From: an uncultured SAR86 cluster bacterium
GTDB lineage: Bacteria; Pseudomonadota; Gammaproteobacteria; Magnimaribacterales; AG-339-G14
DNA length: 64,000 bases
Direction: 5' to 3'
Assembly: GCA_902587545.1 (NCBI GenBank)
Contig: CACILL010000001.1
Location: 186,001-250,000, forward strand
The notes beneath the pieces are model-generated. The model was given only the letters and a program-made list of their open reading frames with translations, was not told the DNA's origin and made no database searches. Below are positions 8,205 to 17,135 of the stretch, in pieces. Position numbers and translations under genes: made by a program. Each line of letters starts with the position of its first letter. The stretch's first letter is position 1.

Positions 8205-11200
8205 TTTTTTTGTAGATCGTTACAAAGCTACATTCACATTTTTGACTTTCATATTAGTTTGGGGGTTTACCTCCGTTATACAAATTCCAGCTTCAGCATA
8301 TTCGGACATAAATATTCCTTATGTATTTGTTTCAACTTATTACGACGGCGTTTCTGCTCAGGATGCGGAAAGACTTGTTACCAGGCCATTAGAGCAAAAA
8401 TTAAAAACTGTCGACGAATTAGTTGATATTCAGTCTTACAGTAGACAAAACATGTCTTATATAATTTTAGAATTTCCAGTTGAATATTCTAAAGATGACG
8501 CTGTTCAAGACGTAAAAGACCTTCTAGATGAAGCTAAGCAGGAGTTACCATCCGAATCTGAAGAGCCAATAGTAAAAGAATTCACTTTGGATGAATTTCC
8601 AATATTGGATATAAACTTAATTTCTAGTTCTTCAAACCAAAGAGAGCTTTTAGCTTTTGCTAGAGAACTTCAAACCGCAGTAGAAACCATTCCAGATGTT
8701 CTAGAAGCTAATTTAAGAGGAGTGCCTGATGATTTGTTAGAAGCTTCTATCGATAAAACTAAGTTAGAAAGTTATAACGTCTCTCCAAGAGATTTATACA
8801 ATGCTATTGGAGATGCAAACAGAGCAATACCTGCAGGAGATTTAAGATCTTCTACCGGAAAGTTTTCTGTTTTAGTGCCTTCTGTTTTTGAGAATGTTTC
8901 AGACGTTGAAAATATTCCAATAATAGAAAATGATGGAAAGGTAATTACTCTTAAAGACTTAGTTACCCTGAGGAGAACTTTCAAAGATAGAGATTCCTTT
9001 TCAAGAGTAAATGGCAAAGATGCCGTAACTTTATCCATCATGAAAAGACAAGATGCTAAAGAAGTAGTTGCCGCAAAAAAAGTAAACTATGTTCTAGACG
9101 AATTTCGTCCAAATCTTCCTAATGGGGTGGAAATAATTATTACTCAAGATAGAACTGGTTGGTCCTCTATGATGGTTGGTGAGTTGGGAGGAAATATTCT
9201 TACAGCTCTAATTTTAGTCATGACGATTGTCGTTGGAACTATGGGCCTCAGATCTTCGACAATGGTTGCGGCAGCAATCCCTACTTGTTTTCTCTTTGCT
9301 TCAATTTTTTTAGCCTCGATAGATTACAGTTTCAATTTCATGGTTTGTTTTGGACTGTTAATATCTCTAGGGATGTTAATCGATGGCTGTGTGGTGGTTG
9401 TTGAGTATGCTGATAGAAAAATGGCTGAGGGATTTGACAGAATTGAAGCTTATAAGTTTTCTGCAAAAAGAATGTTTTGGCCTGTGACAATTTCTATTGG
9501 AACGACGCTATCAATTTTTGTACCAATGTTCTTTATGCCGGGAGTTTCTGGACAATTTTTAAGGCCAATGATTACAACCTTGTTTATTGTTTTACTAGGA
9601 TCGATACTTTATGCACTAGTATTTACACCGGCAATAGGTTCTAGGTTTGGTAATTTAGGAATAAGAAAATCCAAAACCTTACAGAATGCGGGTATTCTTG
9701 AAAATGGAGACCCAACTGAAATAGACGGACTTACGGGGTTATATGCTAGAGCGTTAAGTAAAATCATCAAGTCTCCTGGAAAGTTTATAGTCTTTGTTCT
9801 TTTAACTGTTGTAACGATCTTTCTATTATTTAGTCAGTTTGCACCAGGAAGTAGATTTTTTATTGAAGAAGAGCCCATGGAAATGGAAGTAAAAATTGAG
9901 GGCAGAGGAAGTTTTGGTGAGATGGAAAAACTTGGTTTCTTAAAAGAGATAGAAGACATTGTTCTGAGTATTCCAGGTCCAAGTTCAATATCTTTAAATA
10001 TGAATGGAGTAGCAGATCCAAGAGACAGAGGCAATTCTGATGAAATAGGAACTATTTTTATCGAAATGCCTTTTGAGAAAGATTTACGTCGTTCTGGCTG
10101 GGACGTTTACGATGAGCTTTTGGAGAAAACGCAGGATATTCCGGGCCTGGTTGTGAATGCAAAACTTCGAGAAAATGGACCGCCAACAGACTCCCCTATT
10201 GAGATAGATGTATTCGGGAAAGATTTTGATATGGTAACTGCTGCGACAGTAGCTTTGACAAATTATATGAAAGACTTTGTGCCGGGTGCCAAAAATGTCT
10301 ACAACACTATTCCAACTAATCTTCTCAAGTGGACAATAAAAATTGATAAAGAAAAAGCTAAACAATTTGGAGTGACAACACAAGACATTGGAGCGGCAAT
10401 ACAATTCATGACTGCTGGAGTGAAAGTAGGAGAATATAGACCTGAAGATTTAGACGAAGAAGTTGACATTAGGGTAAGATTTCCTGCTGACCAAAGAAGG
10501 CTAGATCAATTCAACGATTTGACTGTAAACACAAGATTTGGACAGGCCCCGCTAAGTAGCTTTGTGGAAATTGTGCCAGCCTATATTCCACCTTCAATAA
10601 GAAGAGTTTCAGGTGAAAGAGCTTTTACGGTTGCGGCTGAATATCAAAAAGGTGCATTAGTCGAAGATGTCATTCCAAAAATTCAGCAATGGATTGCTGA
10701 TAATAATGAATATAAGAAATTACAATTTAGATTTGGGGGACAACAGGCTGAGTCTGATGCAAATTCTGCTTTCTTTTTATTTGCCTTTATAGTTGGAATA
10801 TTTTTAATGTCTATTTTGTTGATGGTTCAGCTAAATAGCTTCTATCAAGTTTTTATAATTGTCTCTGCAGTTCTATTGTCTACTGCTGGTGTTCAACTTG
10901 GTTATTTAGTCACGCAACAAATATCAAGTGCTTTATTTACCAGTCTGGGGGTAATTGCCCTGGCTGGAATTGTTGTAAACAATAATATCGTTCTGGTTGA
11001 TACCTACAATGTTATCTCAAAGGAAAATCCGAATTTATCTAGAGACCAAATTGTAGTTCGTACTGCTGCGCAAAGACTAAGACCTATCATTCTAACAACA
11101 TCAACCACTGTTATTGGTTTATTGCCCTTAGCGTCAGGAATTGGAGTAGATTTTTATCAAAGGAATATTGAGATTGGCGGGAGAGTTTCTGAGTGGTGGC

Positions 11201-11352
11201 AACCTATGTCCTTTGCCGTTGTTTGTGGCTTGACCTTTGCTTCAGCTATAACCTTGTTCTTAACTCCTTGTTGGCTTATGCTACCAGTAGCTATTAGAAA
11301 TACTTTTAATAACTTAAAGAATACATTTTTAAAGACAGCAAGTGAACGATAA
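8188..11352 (+). CDS. RND efflux permease (AcrB/CzcA superfamily)
   Basis: Inner-membrane proton-driven RND transporter, 1054 residues, the full family length. It has TM1 at about 13-31, a first large periplasmic loop, a block of transmembrane helices near 330-480, a helix near 535, a second periplasmic loop, and a final helix block near 860-1040. In the TM4 proton-relay region it reads GMLIDGCVVVVEY, with a single Asp (D399) followed by Gly400. AcrB-type pumps have two adjacent Asp here, whereas several heavy-metal and other RND families have only one. The product may be a drug, lipid or ion exporter; specificity is unresolved. The stop overlaps the xseB start by 11 bases, suggesting translational coupling. 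Confidence 0.9.
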   Translation: MKTLIDFFVDRYKATFTFLTFILVWGFTSVIQIPASAYSDINIPYVFVSTYYDGVSAQDAERLVTRPLEQKLKTVDELVDIQSYSRQNMSYIILEFPVEYSKDDAVQDVKDLLDEAKQELPSESEEPIVKEFTLDEFPILDINLISSSSNQRELLAFARELQTAVETIPDVLEANLRGVPDDLLEASIDKTKLESYNVSPRDLYNAIGDANRAIPAGDLRSSTGKFSVLVPSVFENVSDVENIPIIENDGKVITLKDLVTLRRTFKDRDSFSRVNGKDAVTLSIMKRQDAKEVVAAKKVNYVLDEFRPNLPNGVEIIITQDRTGWSSMMVGELGGNILTALILVMTIVVGTMGLRSSTMVAAAIPTCFLFASIFLASIDYSFNFMVCFGLLISLGMLIDGCVVVVEYADRKMAEGFDRIEAYKFSAKRMFWPVTISIGTTLSIFVPMFFMPGVSGQFLRPMITTLFIVLLGSILYALVFTPAIGSRFGNLGIRKSKTLQNAGILENGDPTEIDGLTGLYARALSKIIKSPGKFIVFVLLTVVTIFLLFSQFAPGSRFFIEEEPMEMEVKIEGRGSFGEMEKLGFLKEIEDIVLSIPGPSSISLNMNGVADPRDRGNSDEIGTIFIEMPFEKDLRRSGWDVYDELLEKTQDIPGLVVNAKLRENGPPTDSPIEIDVFGKDFDMVTAATVALTNYMKDFVPGAKNVYNTIPTNLLKWTIKIDKEKAKQFGVTTQDIGAAIQFMTAGVKVGEYRPEDLDEEVDIRVRFPADQRRLDQFNDLTVNTRFGQAPLSSFVEIVPAYIPPSIRRVSGERAFTVAAEYQKGALVEDVIPKIQQWIADNNEYKKLQFRFGGQQAESDANSAFFLFAFIVGIFLMSILLMVQLNSFYQVFIIVSAVLLSTAGVQLGYLVTQQISSALFTSLGVIALAGIVVNNNIVLVDTYNVISKENPNLSRDQIVVRTAAQRLRPIILTTSTTVIGLLPLASGIGVDFYQRNIEIGGRVSEWWQPMSFAVVCGLTFASAITLFLTPCWLMLPVAIRNTFNNLKNTFLKTASER

Positions 11353-11584
11353 GTCAAAAGAAAAAAGTCTAGATTTTGAAAAATCTTTAGCAAAACTTGA
11401 AAATATCATCGAAGCACTGGAAGACGGTGATTTACCCTTAAATGAATCAATAAAAACTTTTGAAGAGGGAGTAAAGTTAACAAAACATTGTCAAGACCTT
11501 CTCACCAAAGCTGAATTAAAAATTCAAAAGCTTTTAGAAAAAGATGATGGCACGCTTGATCTAGAAGACTTTGATGACAAATAA
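11342..11584 (+). CDS. xseB: Exodeoxyribonuclease VII small subunit
   Basis: Small subunit of exonuclease VII, which degrades single-stranded DNA with several XseB chains per XseA; 80 residues, the usual size. The family signature is present: FEKSLAKLENIIEALEDGDLPLNESIKTFEEG. The start is a GTG at 11342, inside the last codons of the RND permease. It overlaps ispA by a few bases. xseB-ispA-dxs is the conserved gammaproteobacterial order; the upstream fusion to an efflux operon is unusual. xseA is not in the window. Confidence 0.92.
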   Translation: MNDKSKEKSLDFEKSLAKLENIIEALEDGDLPLNESIKTFEEGVKLTKHCQDLLTKAELKIQKLLEKDDGTLDLEDFDDK

Positions 11585-12491
11585 TTTCGAAGATTTTAAA
11601 ATTAAAGATCTTCCTTTTTTAAATAAAAATTTGAAAAGGATAGATAAAGCAATTATTGAATCTTTGCCTCCAAAAAACTTTTCAAAAATTTCTAAGGCTA
11701 TCCACTATTCTGTTCTTAACGGAGGGAAAAGAATTAGGCCTCAACTAGTTTTATTAATGGCAGAGGCTTTGAAAGTTGATGTGAATCCAAAAACCATTGC
11801 TTTAATGGCTGCTTCAGGAGAATTAATTCACAGTTATTCTTTAATTCACGACGATTTACCTTCAATGGACGATGATGATTACAGAAGAGGTAAGCTCTCT
11901 TGCCATAAAAAATTCGATGAAGCTACAGCTATCTTAGCTGGAGATGCAATTCAACCTCTTGCTTTAGAAATTTTGACGACAATTAAAGATAAAAAACTCA
12001 AACCTGAACAAAAGCTTAAAATTATTAATCTTTTTGCAAAAGCATGCGGACCAAGAGGAATGGTTGAGGGACAAAGTAGAGATCTTGCAGCAGAAGGTAA
12101 AAAAATTAAGCTTAAAGATTTAGACAAAATCCATCATTTGAAGACCGGAAAACTTATTGAGGCTTGTGTTGAATCGATTTGTGTTCTTAGAGAGGGATTG
12201 TCTAAAAAAGATATGGAAGCTTTTTTGATTTTTGCAAGAAAGTTTGGGTTAGCATTTCAGATTAAGGATGATATTTTAGACGTAATTGGGGTAGAGAAAA
12301 AAATTGGCAAACCTTTAAACTCAGATGCACAAAAAAATAAAGCCACTTACCCTGCTATTATCGGCCTTAAAGCATCTCAAGAAAGAGCTGAAAAATTATG
12401 CCTAGATGCTTTAAAAATTCTGTCAACGTTACCTTATAATACTGAGAATTTAGCCAAATTATCAAAATTTATAATTTTGAGAGATAAATAA
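11574..12491 (+). CDS. ispA: Farnesyl/geranyl diphosphate synthase
   Basis: Short-chain E-polyprenyl diphosphate synthase that condenses IPP with DMAPP/GPP to make farnesyl diphosphate for quinones and undecaprenyl phosphate; 305 residues. The first aspartate-rich motif is HDDLPSMDDDD (about 98-108) and the second is KDDILD (about 238-243); both bind Mg-diphosphate. GGKRIRPQLVLL and the GQSRDL segment are also conserved. A TTG at 11571 precedes the ATG directly; I take the ATG at 11574. Its stop shares one base with the dxs start (TAATG), so the two are translationally coupled within the same pathway. Confidence 0.92.
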   Translation: MTNNFEDFKIKDLPFLNKNLKRIDKAIIESLPPKNFSKISKAIHYSVLNGGKRIRPQLVLLMAEALKVDVNPKTIALMAASGELIHSYSLIHDDLPSMDDDDYRRGKLSCHKKFDEATAILAGDAIQPLALEILTTIKDKKLKPEQKLKIINLFAKACGPRGMVEGQSRDLAAEGKKIKLKDLDKIHHLKTGKLIEACVESICVLREGLSKKDMEAFLIFARKFGLAFQIKDDILDVIGVEKKIGKPLNSDAQKNKATYPAIIGLKASQERAEKLCLDALKILSTLPYNTENLAKLSKFIILRDK

Positions 12492-14380
12492 TGAAAACTT
12501 TTTCTGAAATTCCATCTTCTTTTCCCTCAACTCCATTGCTTGACAAAGTAAATTATCCATCTGATTTGAGAAAATTATCAAAGAATGAACTCCGTCAATT
12601 TTCAGATGAGTTAAGAGAGTATTTAATTTATTCAGTTTCCAAAAGCGGTGGTCATTTTGGAGCTGGACTTGGTGTAATAGAATTAACCGTTGCCTTACAT
12701 TACATTTTTAACACTCCTGAAGATAATATTATTTGGGATGTAGGCCATCAAAGCTATCCTCATAAAATTATTACTGGAAGAAAAAAGGAAATTTCTTCTA
12801 TCAGATCTAAAGATGGTTTGCATCCATTTACAAATATTGAAGAGAGTGTCTATGATTCTTTTGGTGCAGGTCACTCTAGTACTTCAATAAGTGCTGCGCT
12901 GGGCATGGCGGTTGCTAAACCCGAGAAAAATCATGTTGCAGTAATCGGAGATGGTGCTATGACAGCTGGTATGGCTTACGAGGCTTTAGCTCATGCTGGG
13001 TCACTGGATTCAAATATTCTCGTAATTCTCAACGACAACAGTATGTCAATCTCCAAAAATATTGGCGGTTTTTCAAATTATTTAGCGAAAATCTGGTCAA
13101 GCAAACTTTATACCTCTGTTAGAGAAGGAGGTAAAACAGCTCTAAGGTTTATCCCATCTGCCAAAAATTTTGCAAAAAGAGCAGAAACTCATTTCAAAGG
13201 TATGCTTGCACCTGGAACTTTGTTTGAGGAGCTTGGTTTAAATTATATCGGTCCAATGAATGGTCACAATTTAAATGAAATGTTGAGGACCTTAAAGAAT
13301 TTGAGAGATCTCAAGGGTCCAAAGCTTTTGCATTTAATAACTCAAAAAGGAAAAGGGTTTTCTCCTGCAGAAAAAAATCCAATTGGATTTCATGCTTTAA
13401 ATAAGATTGAAACTAAAAAAAATATATCAAATGGTAAAAAATATTCTGCAGTATTTGGTGATTGGCTTTCAAAAAAAGTTGAGGACGGTGATGATAACTT
13501 AGTAGCCATTACCCCTGCTATGTCAGAGGGATCAGGAATGAATGATTTTGCTGAAAAAAATCCAGATAAATTTTACGATGTCGCTATAGCTGAGCAACAT
13601 AGTATGACTTTTGCCGCAGGATTGGCTAAAGAAGGAAAAAAACCTGTTCTTGCTATCTATTCCACATTTTTACAAAGAGCTTATGATCAATTAATTCACG
13701 ATGTAGCTTTGCAAAAATTAGACGTAACTTTGGCTATAGATAGAGCTGGTTTTGTAGGTGGTGATGGAGCAACTCATGCAGGTATCTTTGATGTTTCTTT
13801 TTTGAGGTGTATTCCTAACATGATCATTATGAGTCCATCTGATGAAAATGAGTGCTGGAAGATGCTCTCGACTGGGTACAATTATCCTGGTCCTGCAGCA
13901 ATACGTTATCCTAGAGGTGAAGGTCCAGGTGCTGAAATTTCAGAAAGCTTTAGCCCTTTAAAAATTGGTAAGGCAAGATTTATCAATGAGGCGGTATCAG
14001 AGTTTGTTATTTTCTCTTTTGGCAACATGCTAAGTTTATCAATGGAAATTGCGGATACATTAAATTGTTCTTTGGTAGATATGAGGTTTATAAAACCTCT
14101 TGATGAAGAGTTAATAGAAAAATGCGCAAAAACTTACAAACATATTATTTCAATTGAAGAAAATGTAATGACAGGCGGAGCAGGTTCAGCAGTGAATGAG
14201 TTTTTGTCAAAAATTGGGTATTCTGAAAAACTTAAGATTTTTGGAATCCCTGATGAATTTCCTATAGTAGGCAGTCAAGAAGATCAAAGAGAAGCTGCAG
14301 GCTTATCAAAAAATAAAATTATAGAAAAACTTTCAGAAGAATTAAATTTAAAAGATTTGGATAAAAAAGTTTCCGCCTAA
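12491..14380 (+). CDS. dxs: 1-deoxy-D-xylulose-5-phosphate synthase
   Basis: Thiamine-diphosphate enzyme that condenses pyruvate and glyceraldehyde 3-phosphate, the entry step of the MEP isoprenoid pathway; 629 residues, full length. The ThDP-binding motif is GDGAMTAGMAYEAL...LNDNSMSIS (about 154-188). The catalytic Glu lies in AEQHSMTFAAGLA, and the transketolase C-domain includes GAGSAVNEF. The N-terminal HxxSxGGHFGAGLG is conserved. Last gene of xseB-ispA-dxs. Its 3' end overlaps the convergent pgpA by 33 bases, so there is no room for a separate terminator. Confidence 0.95.
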   Translation: MKTFSEIPSSFPSTPLLDKVNYPSDLRKLSKNELRQFSDELREYLIYSVSKSGGHFGAGLGVIELTVALHYIFNTPEDNIIWDVGHQSYPHKIITGRKKEISSIRSKDGLHPFTNIEESVYDSFGAGHSSTSISAALGMAVAKPEKNHVAVIGDGAMTAGMAYEALAHAGSLDSNILVILNDNSMSISKNIGGFSNYLAKIWSSKLYTSVREGGKTALRFIPSAKNFAKRAETHFKGMLAPGTLFEELGLNYIGPMNGHNLNEMLRTLKNLRDLKGPKLLHLITQKGKGFSPAEKNPIGFHALNKIETKKNISNGKKYSAVFGDWLSKKVEDGDDNLVAITPAMSEGSGMNDFAEKNPDKFYDVAIAEQHSMTFAAGLAKEGKKPVLAIYSTFLQRAYDQLIHDVALQKLDVTLAIDRAGFVGGDGATHAGIFDVSFLRCIPNMIIMSPSDENECWKMLSTGYNYPGPAAIRYPRGEGPGAEISESFSPLKIGKARFINEAVSEFVIFSFGNMLSLSMEIADTLNCSLVDMRFIKPLDEELIEKCAKTYKHIISIEENVMTGGAGSAVNEFLSKIGYSEKLKIFGIPDEFPIVGSQEDQREAAGLSKNKIIEKLSEELNLKDLDKKVSA

Positions 14381-14875
14381 CAAAGTTAAGCCAGCAAATA
14401 TACCTGCCACTAAATCGTCTAAAACAACCCCAAAACCTGAATTAAATTTTCTATCAATAAATGAAATAGGATGAGGTTTAAAAATATCAAAAAAACGAAA
14501 AAGGATAAATAGAAAGCAAGCAGCGAGATAAGAATCTTTCTGCCATTCTGAAGATGAAAAGTCATAAATTCCCAGAATAGGTATAAACAAGAAAGAAAGC
14601 CAAGCTCCTGCTACTTCATCAATAACAATTGCCTTATTATCTTTTTCCACTAAGTCTTTCGAAGCAATTGAGCAAACAACTATTGCAAGAATAACAAAGC
14701 AAAGAAATAGTGAAACTAATAGAAAATAGTTTAACTGGAAATAAATAAAAGAAAAAAATAATAAAAGCCCTGCCAAAGATCCCCATGTTCCGGGAGCAAT
14801 AGGTAAAAGTCCAATTCCAAAGAAAGAAGCCAAAAGGTGAGAAAACTTGGATAGCTTTGGAAATTTATTCATCAA
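14348..14875 (-). CDS. pgpA: Phosphatidylglycerophosphatase A
   Basis: Inner-membrane phosphatase that dephosphorylates phosphatidylglycerophosphate to phosphatidylglycerol; 175 residues. PgpA landmarks are GIGLLPIAPGTWGSLAG near residue 20-36, VIDEVAGAW with its acidic residues (about 84-92), and LFRFFDIFKPHPISFIDR. Four hydrophobic segments are visible. It overlaps thiL by 4 bases; thiL-pgpA is a conserved pair that usually follows nusB. Here the pair sits apart from nusB (26.1 kb), pointing to a rearrangement of the ancestral rib-nusB-thiL-pgpA string. Confidence 0.92.
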   Translation of the reverse strand: MMNKFPKLSKFSHLLASFFGIGLLPIAPGTWGSLAGLLLFFSFIYFQLNYFLLVSLFLCFVILAIVVCSIASKDLVEKDNKAIVIDEVAGAWLSFLFIPILGIYDFSSSEWQKDSYLAACFLFILFRFFDIFKPHPISFIDRKFNSGFGVVLDDLVAGIFAGLTLLGGNFFIQIF

Positions 14876-15819
14876 CTTAAGTGGTTGTAGCTTTTGCCTT
14901 TTATAAATATTTCTTTTTTACCTTTAAAAATCCTAATACCTTTACCTAAAGTTATTTCGCCAATTTTAAATTTTTTAATTTTTTGTTTTTTGCAGATTTG
15001 AGACAATCTAAGCTCTTTACTTTTAGGAACTGTAAAACAAAGTTCATAATCATCTCCCCAAGTTAAGGCCTCTTTGAAAGGACCTTTATGTGGAATTGAA
15101 TCAATGTTTATTACCGCACCAAGATTACTTTCTTTGCAGATGTGACCTAAATCTCCCAATAATCCATCGGAGATATCTATACAGCTACTAGCAACATTTC
15201 TTAAATTTTTACCTAAATTAGTATGTACCTTAGGCTGAAGAAACTTCTTTATATATTTTTTTTCTTCAGTGGAGAGAGTTTTTTTCTTTGACTGAATCGT
15301 TTTTAAGCCTAACTTGGCAATACCTAAAACTCCGCTAACATAAATTGAATCACCAACTTTTGCTCCGTTTCTAGAGATGAACTCTTTACGATCAACTTCG
15401 CCACAAACGCCCACTGACACAGAACATTCTTTTCCTTTCACTAAGTCCCCACCTATAACTGGTACTTGATAGGTTTTGGTAAATAGCTTTAGGCCCCGAG
15501 CAAAATCTTTTAACCAGCCTAATTCTTTGCTTGGCGTTACAAGGCTAATTGATAGCCATTTTAGAGTCCCTCCACAAGCAGGAATATCGCTAGCAGCAAC
15601 ACAACAAGCTCTGTATGCAATTAAATCCGGGGATAAGGTCTTTGGAAAATGAATATCAGAATTAGAAACGTCCGTAGAAAAAATCAGATCTGAATTATTA
15701 GTAAAAAAAAGAGCTGCGTCGTCGCCAGGTCCAATAATGATACCTGAGGAGTCATTAAATTGACTCCCCAAGTCTTTAAAGTATTTTTGAAGAACTAAAA
15801 ATTCATCCGATTCTTTCAT
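14872..15819 (-). CDS. thiL: Thiamine-monophosphate kinase
   Basis: ATP-dependent kinase that converts thiamine monophosphate to thiamine diphosphate, the cofactor used by the neighbouring Dxs; 315 residues. It shows the PurM/ThiL ATP-binding fold: GPGDDAALF near residues 31-39, STDVSNSDIHFP, ASDIPACGG, GGDLVKGK, CIDISDGLLGDLGHI and WGDDYELCF. It overlaps pgpA by 4 bases and lies 18 bases after the thiolase stop, so it is probably transcribed from the thiolase side. No TPP riboswitch is visible upstream. Confidence 0.94.
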   Translation of the reverse strand: MKESDEFLVLQKYFKDLGSQFNDSSGIIIGPGDDAALFFTNNSDLIFSTDVSNSDIHFPKTLSPDLIAYRACCVAASDIPACGGTLKWLSISLVTPSKELGWLKDFARGLKLFTKTYQVPVIGGDLVKGKECSVSVGVCGEVDRKEFISRNGAKVGDSIYVSGVLGIAKLGLKTIQSKKKTLSTEEKKYIKKFLQPKVHTNLGKNLRNVASSCIDISDGLLGDLGHICKESNLGAVINIDSIPHKGPFKEALTWGDDYELCFTVPKSKELRLSQICKKQKIKKFKIGEITLGKGIRIFKGKKEIFIKGKSYNHLS

Positions 15820-15837
15820 TGAGAATCGGATAAATGA

Positions 15838-17031
15838 TTAAGAATTGTAAGCTTCAAATAGACCAGTAGCGCCCATACCGCCACCAACACACATTGTGAC
15901 GATGCCGTATTTTCCACCTCTCCTATTGAGTTCTCTTGCGACGTGACCAACCTGACGTGAACCAGTCATACCAAATGGGTGACCTATAGAAATTGAACCG
16001 CCATTGACATTTAATTTGTCACTTGGAAGACCGAGTTTATCTCTTATGTAAACCACTTGAGATGCGAAAGCTTCATTAAGCTCCCATAAGTCAATATCTT
16101 CTAGTTTTAAATCAGCAGATTTTAAAAGCTTAGGGATAGAGTAAACTGGACCAATACCCATTTCATCAGGTTGACAACCGACTACTGTAAAACCTCTAAA
16201 ATAAAGCTTTGGAGTTAAACCAAGTTCTAAAGCTTTTTCTTCGCTCATGACCAAAGTAACTGAGGCACCATCAGATAATTGAGATGAGTTACCCGCTGTC
16301 ACTGAACCATTTTCCGGATCGAATACAGGTTTTAAAGAAGAGAGTCCCTCTATGGTTGTTTCAGGACGATTGCAGTCGTCACGATCAACAGTCACCTCAA
16401 CGTCTTTCTCTTCGCCAGACTCTTTGTTAACCAATTTCATCACTGTATCCATTGGTACAATTTCGTCGTCATAGTATCCAGCTTCTTGAGCAGCTGCAGT
16501 CCTTTGTTGACTTGAAAGAGCATATTCATCTTGAGCCTCTCTGGTTACATTGTAACGTTTTGCCACGCATTCAGCTGTTTGACCCATAGCGTGGTAGATG
16601 CCAGGAACATCGGCAGCCAGTTTTTCATTTACATACATATGCATGTTGGTATTTCCTTGAGTAGTAGAGATAGATTCTACGCCTCCAGCGATTATGCAAT
16701 CTGTGAACCCACTTTGGACTTGGGTTGCTGCCATAGCGACTGTCTGCAAACCAGAAGAACAATACCTGTTCACTGTGGTGCCGCCTACTTCAATTGGTAA
16801 TTTGGATAATACCGCAACATTTCTTGCAATATTATGACCTTGTGCACCCTCAGGCGCTCCACAACCCAAAATCATGTCTTCCACCATTGTCGGATCTAAT
16901 CCTGGATTTCTTTCTAGCAAGGCATTTACTAAATGTGCTGTCATATTGTCTGCACGAGTTTGGTTAAATCCCCCTCGGAAAGATTTAGCGAGTCCTGTAC
17001 GGACGCTGTCAACGATTACTACGTTTCTCAT
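15838..17031 (-). CDS. Acetyl-CoA acetyltransferase / thiolase family protein
   Basis: Thiolase of 397 residues that cleaves 3-ketoacyl-CoA or condenses acetyl-CoA units. The acyl-accepting Cys is C91 in NRYCSSGLQT. The other catalytic elements are NEAFASQ, the GHPFGMTGSR His, and the C-terminal CVGGGMGATGLFE Cys. The start is the ATG at 17031, which has a good ribosome binding site (GGAG) and begins MRNVVIVDSVRTG as the family does. An upstream in-frame ATG at 17106 would add 25 unrelated residues over the promoter and terminator. Whether it serves fatty acid oxidation or biosynthetic condensation is not clear; no FadB-type partner adjoins it. Confidence 0.9.
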   Translation of the reverse strand: MRNVVIVDSVRTGLAKSFRGGFNQTRADNMTAHLVNALLERNPGLDPTMVEDMILGCGAPEGAQGHNIARNVAVLSKLPIEVGGTTVNRYCSSGLQTVAMAATQVQSGFTDCIIAGGVESISTTQGNTNMHMYVNEKLAADVPGIYHAMGQTAECVAKRYNVTREAQDEYALSSQQRTAAAQEAGYYDDEIVPMDTVMKLVNKESGEEKDVEVTVDRDDCNRPETTIEGLSSLKPVFDPENGSVTAGNSSQLSDGASVTLVMSEEKALELGLTPKLYFRGFTVVGCQPDEMGIGPVYSIPKLLKSADLKLEDIDLWELNEAFASQVVYIRDKLGLPSDKLNVNGGSISIGHPFGMTGSRQVGHVARELNRRGGKYGIVTMCVGGGMGATGLFEAYNS

Positions 17032-17058
17032 AAAATCTCCTATTTTTTTTGAACATTG

Positions 17059-17064
17059 ATTATA
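17059..17064 (-). promoter_or_regulatory. Candidate -10 element for thiolase-thiL-pgpA
   Basis: On the minus strand this reads TATAAT, 27 bases upstream of the thiolase ATG at 17031, with the ribosome binding site in between. The -35 match is poor. It lies just downstream, in the direction of transcription, of the receptor terminator, as expected for a new transcription unit. Confidence 0.45.
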
Positions 17065-17090
17065 AAGACTATTCCTTACGATTACTAACA

Positions 17091-17122
17091 AAAAAACCCT
17101 TGCCAAGGCAAGGGTTTTTTTT
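17091..17122 (-). terminator. Rho-independent terminator after the TonB receptor gene
   Basis: A perfect 7-base-pair stem (CCCTTGC at 17097-17103 with GCAAGGG at 17108-17114) and a 4-base loop are flanked by a run of A on the left and eight T on the right. On the minus strand this gives a GC-rich hairpin followed by a U run, starting 14 bases after the receptor stop codon. The symmetry would let it work in both directions. It is the clearest intrinsic terminator in the window. Confidence 0.9.
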
Positions 17123-17135
17123 GCTTAAGATTTGA

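Noticed and set aside
10084-10404. 106-codon minus-strand frame inside the RND permease
   Set aside because: Antisense shadow of a clearly coding region, with an unlikely composition (many Cys, Phe, Ser).
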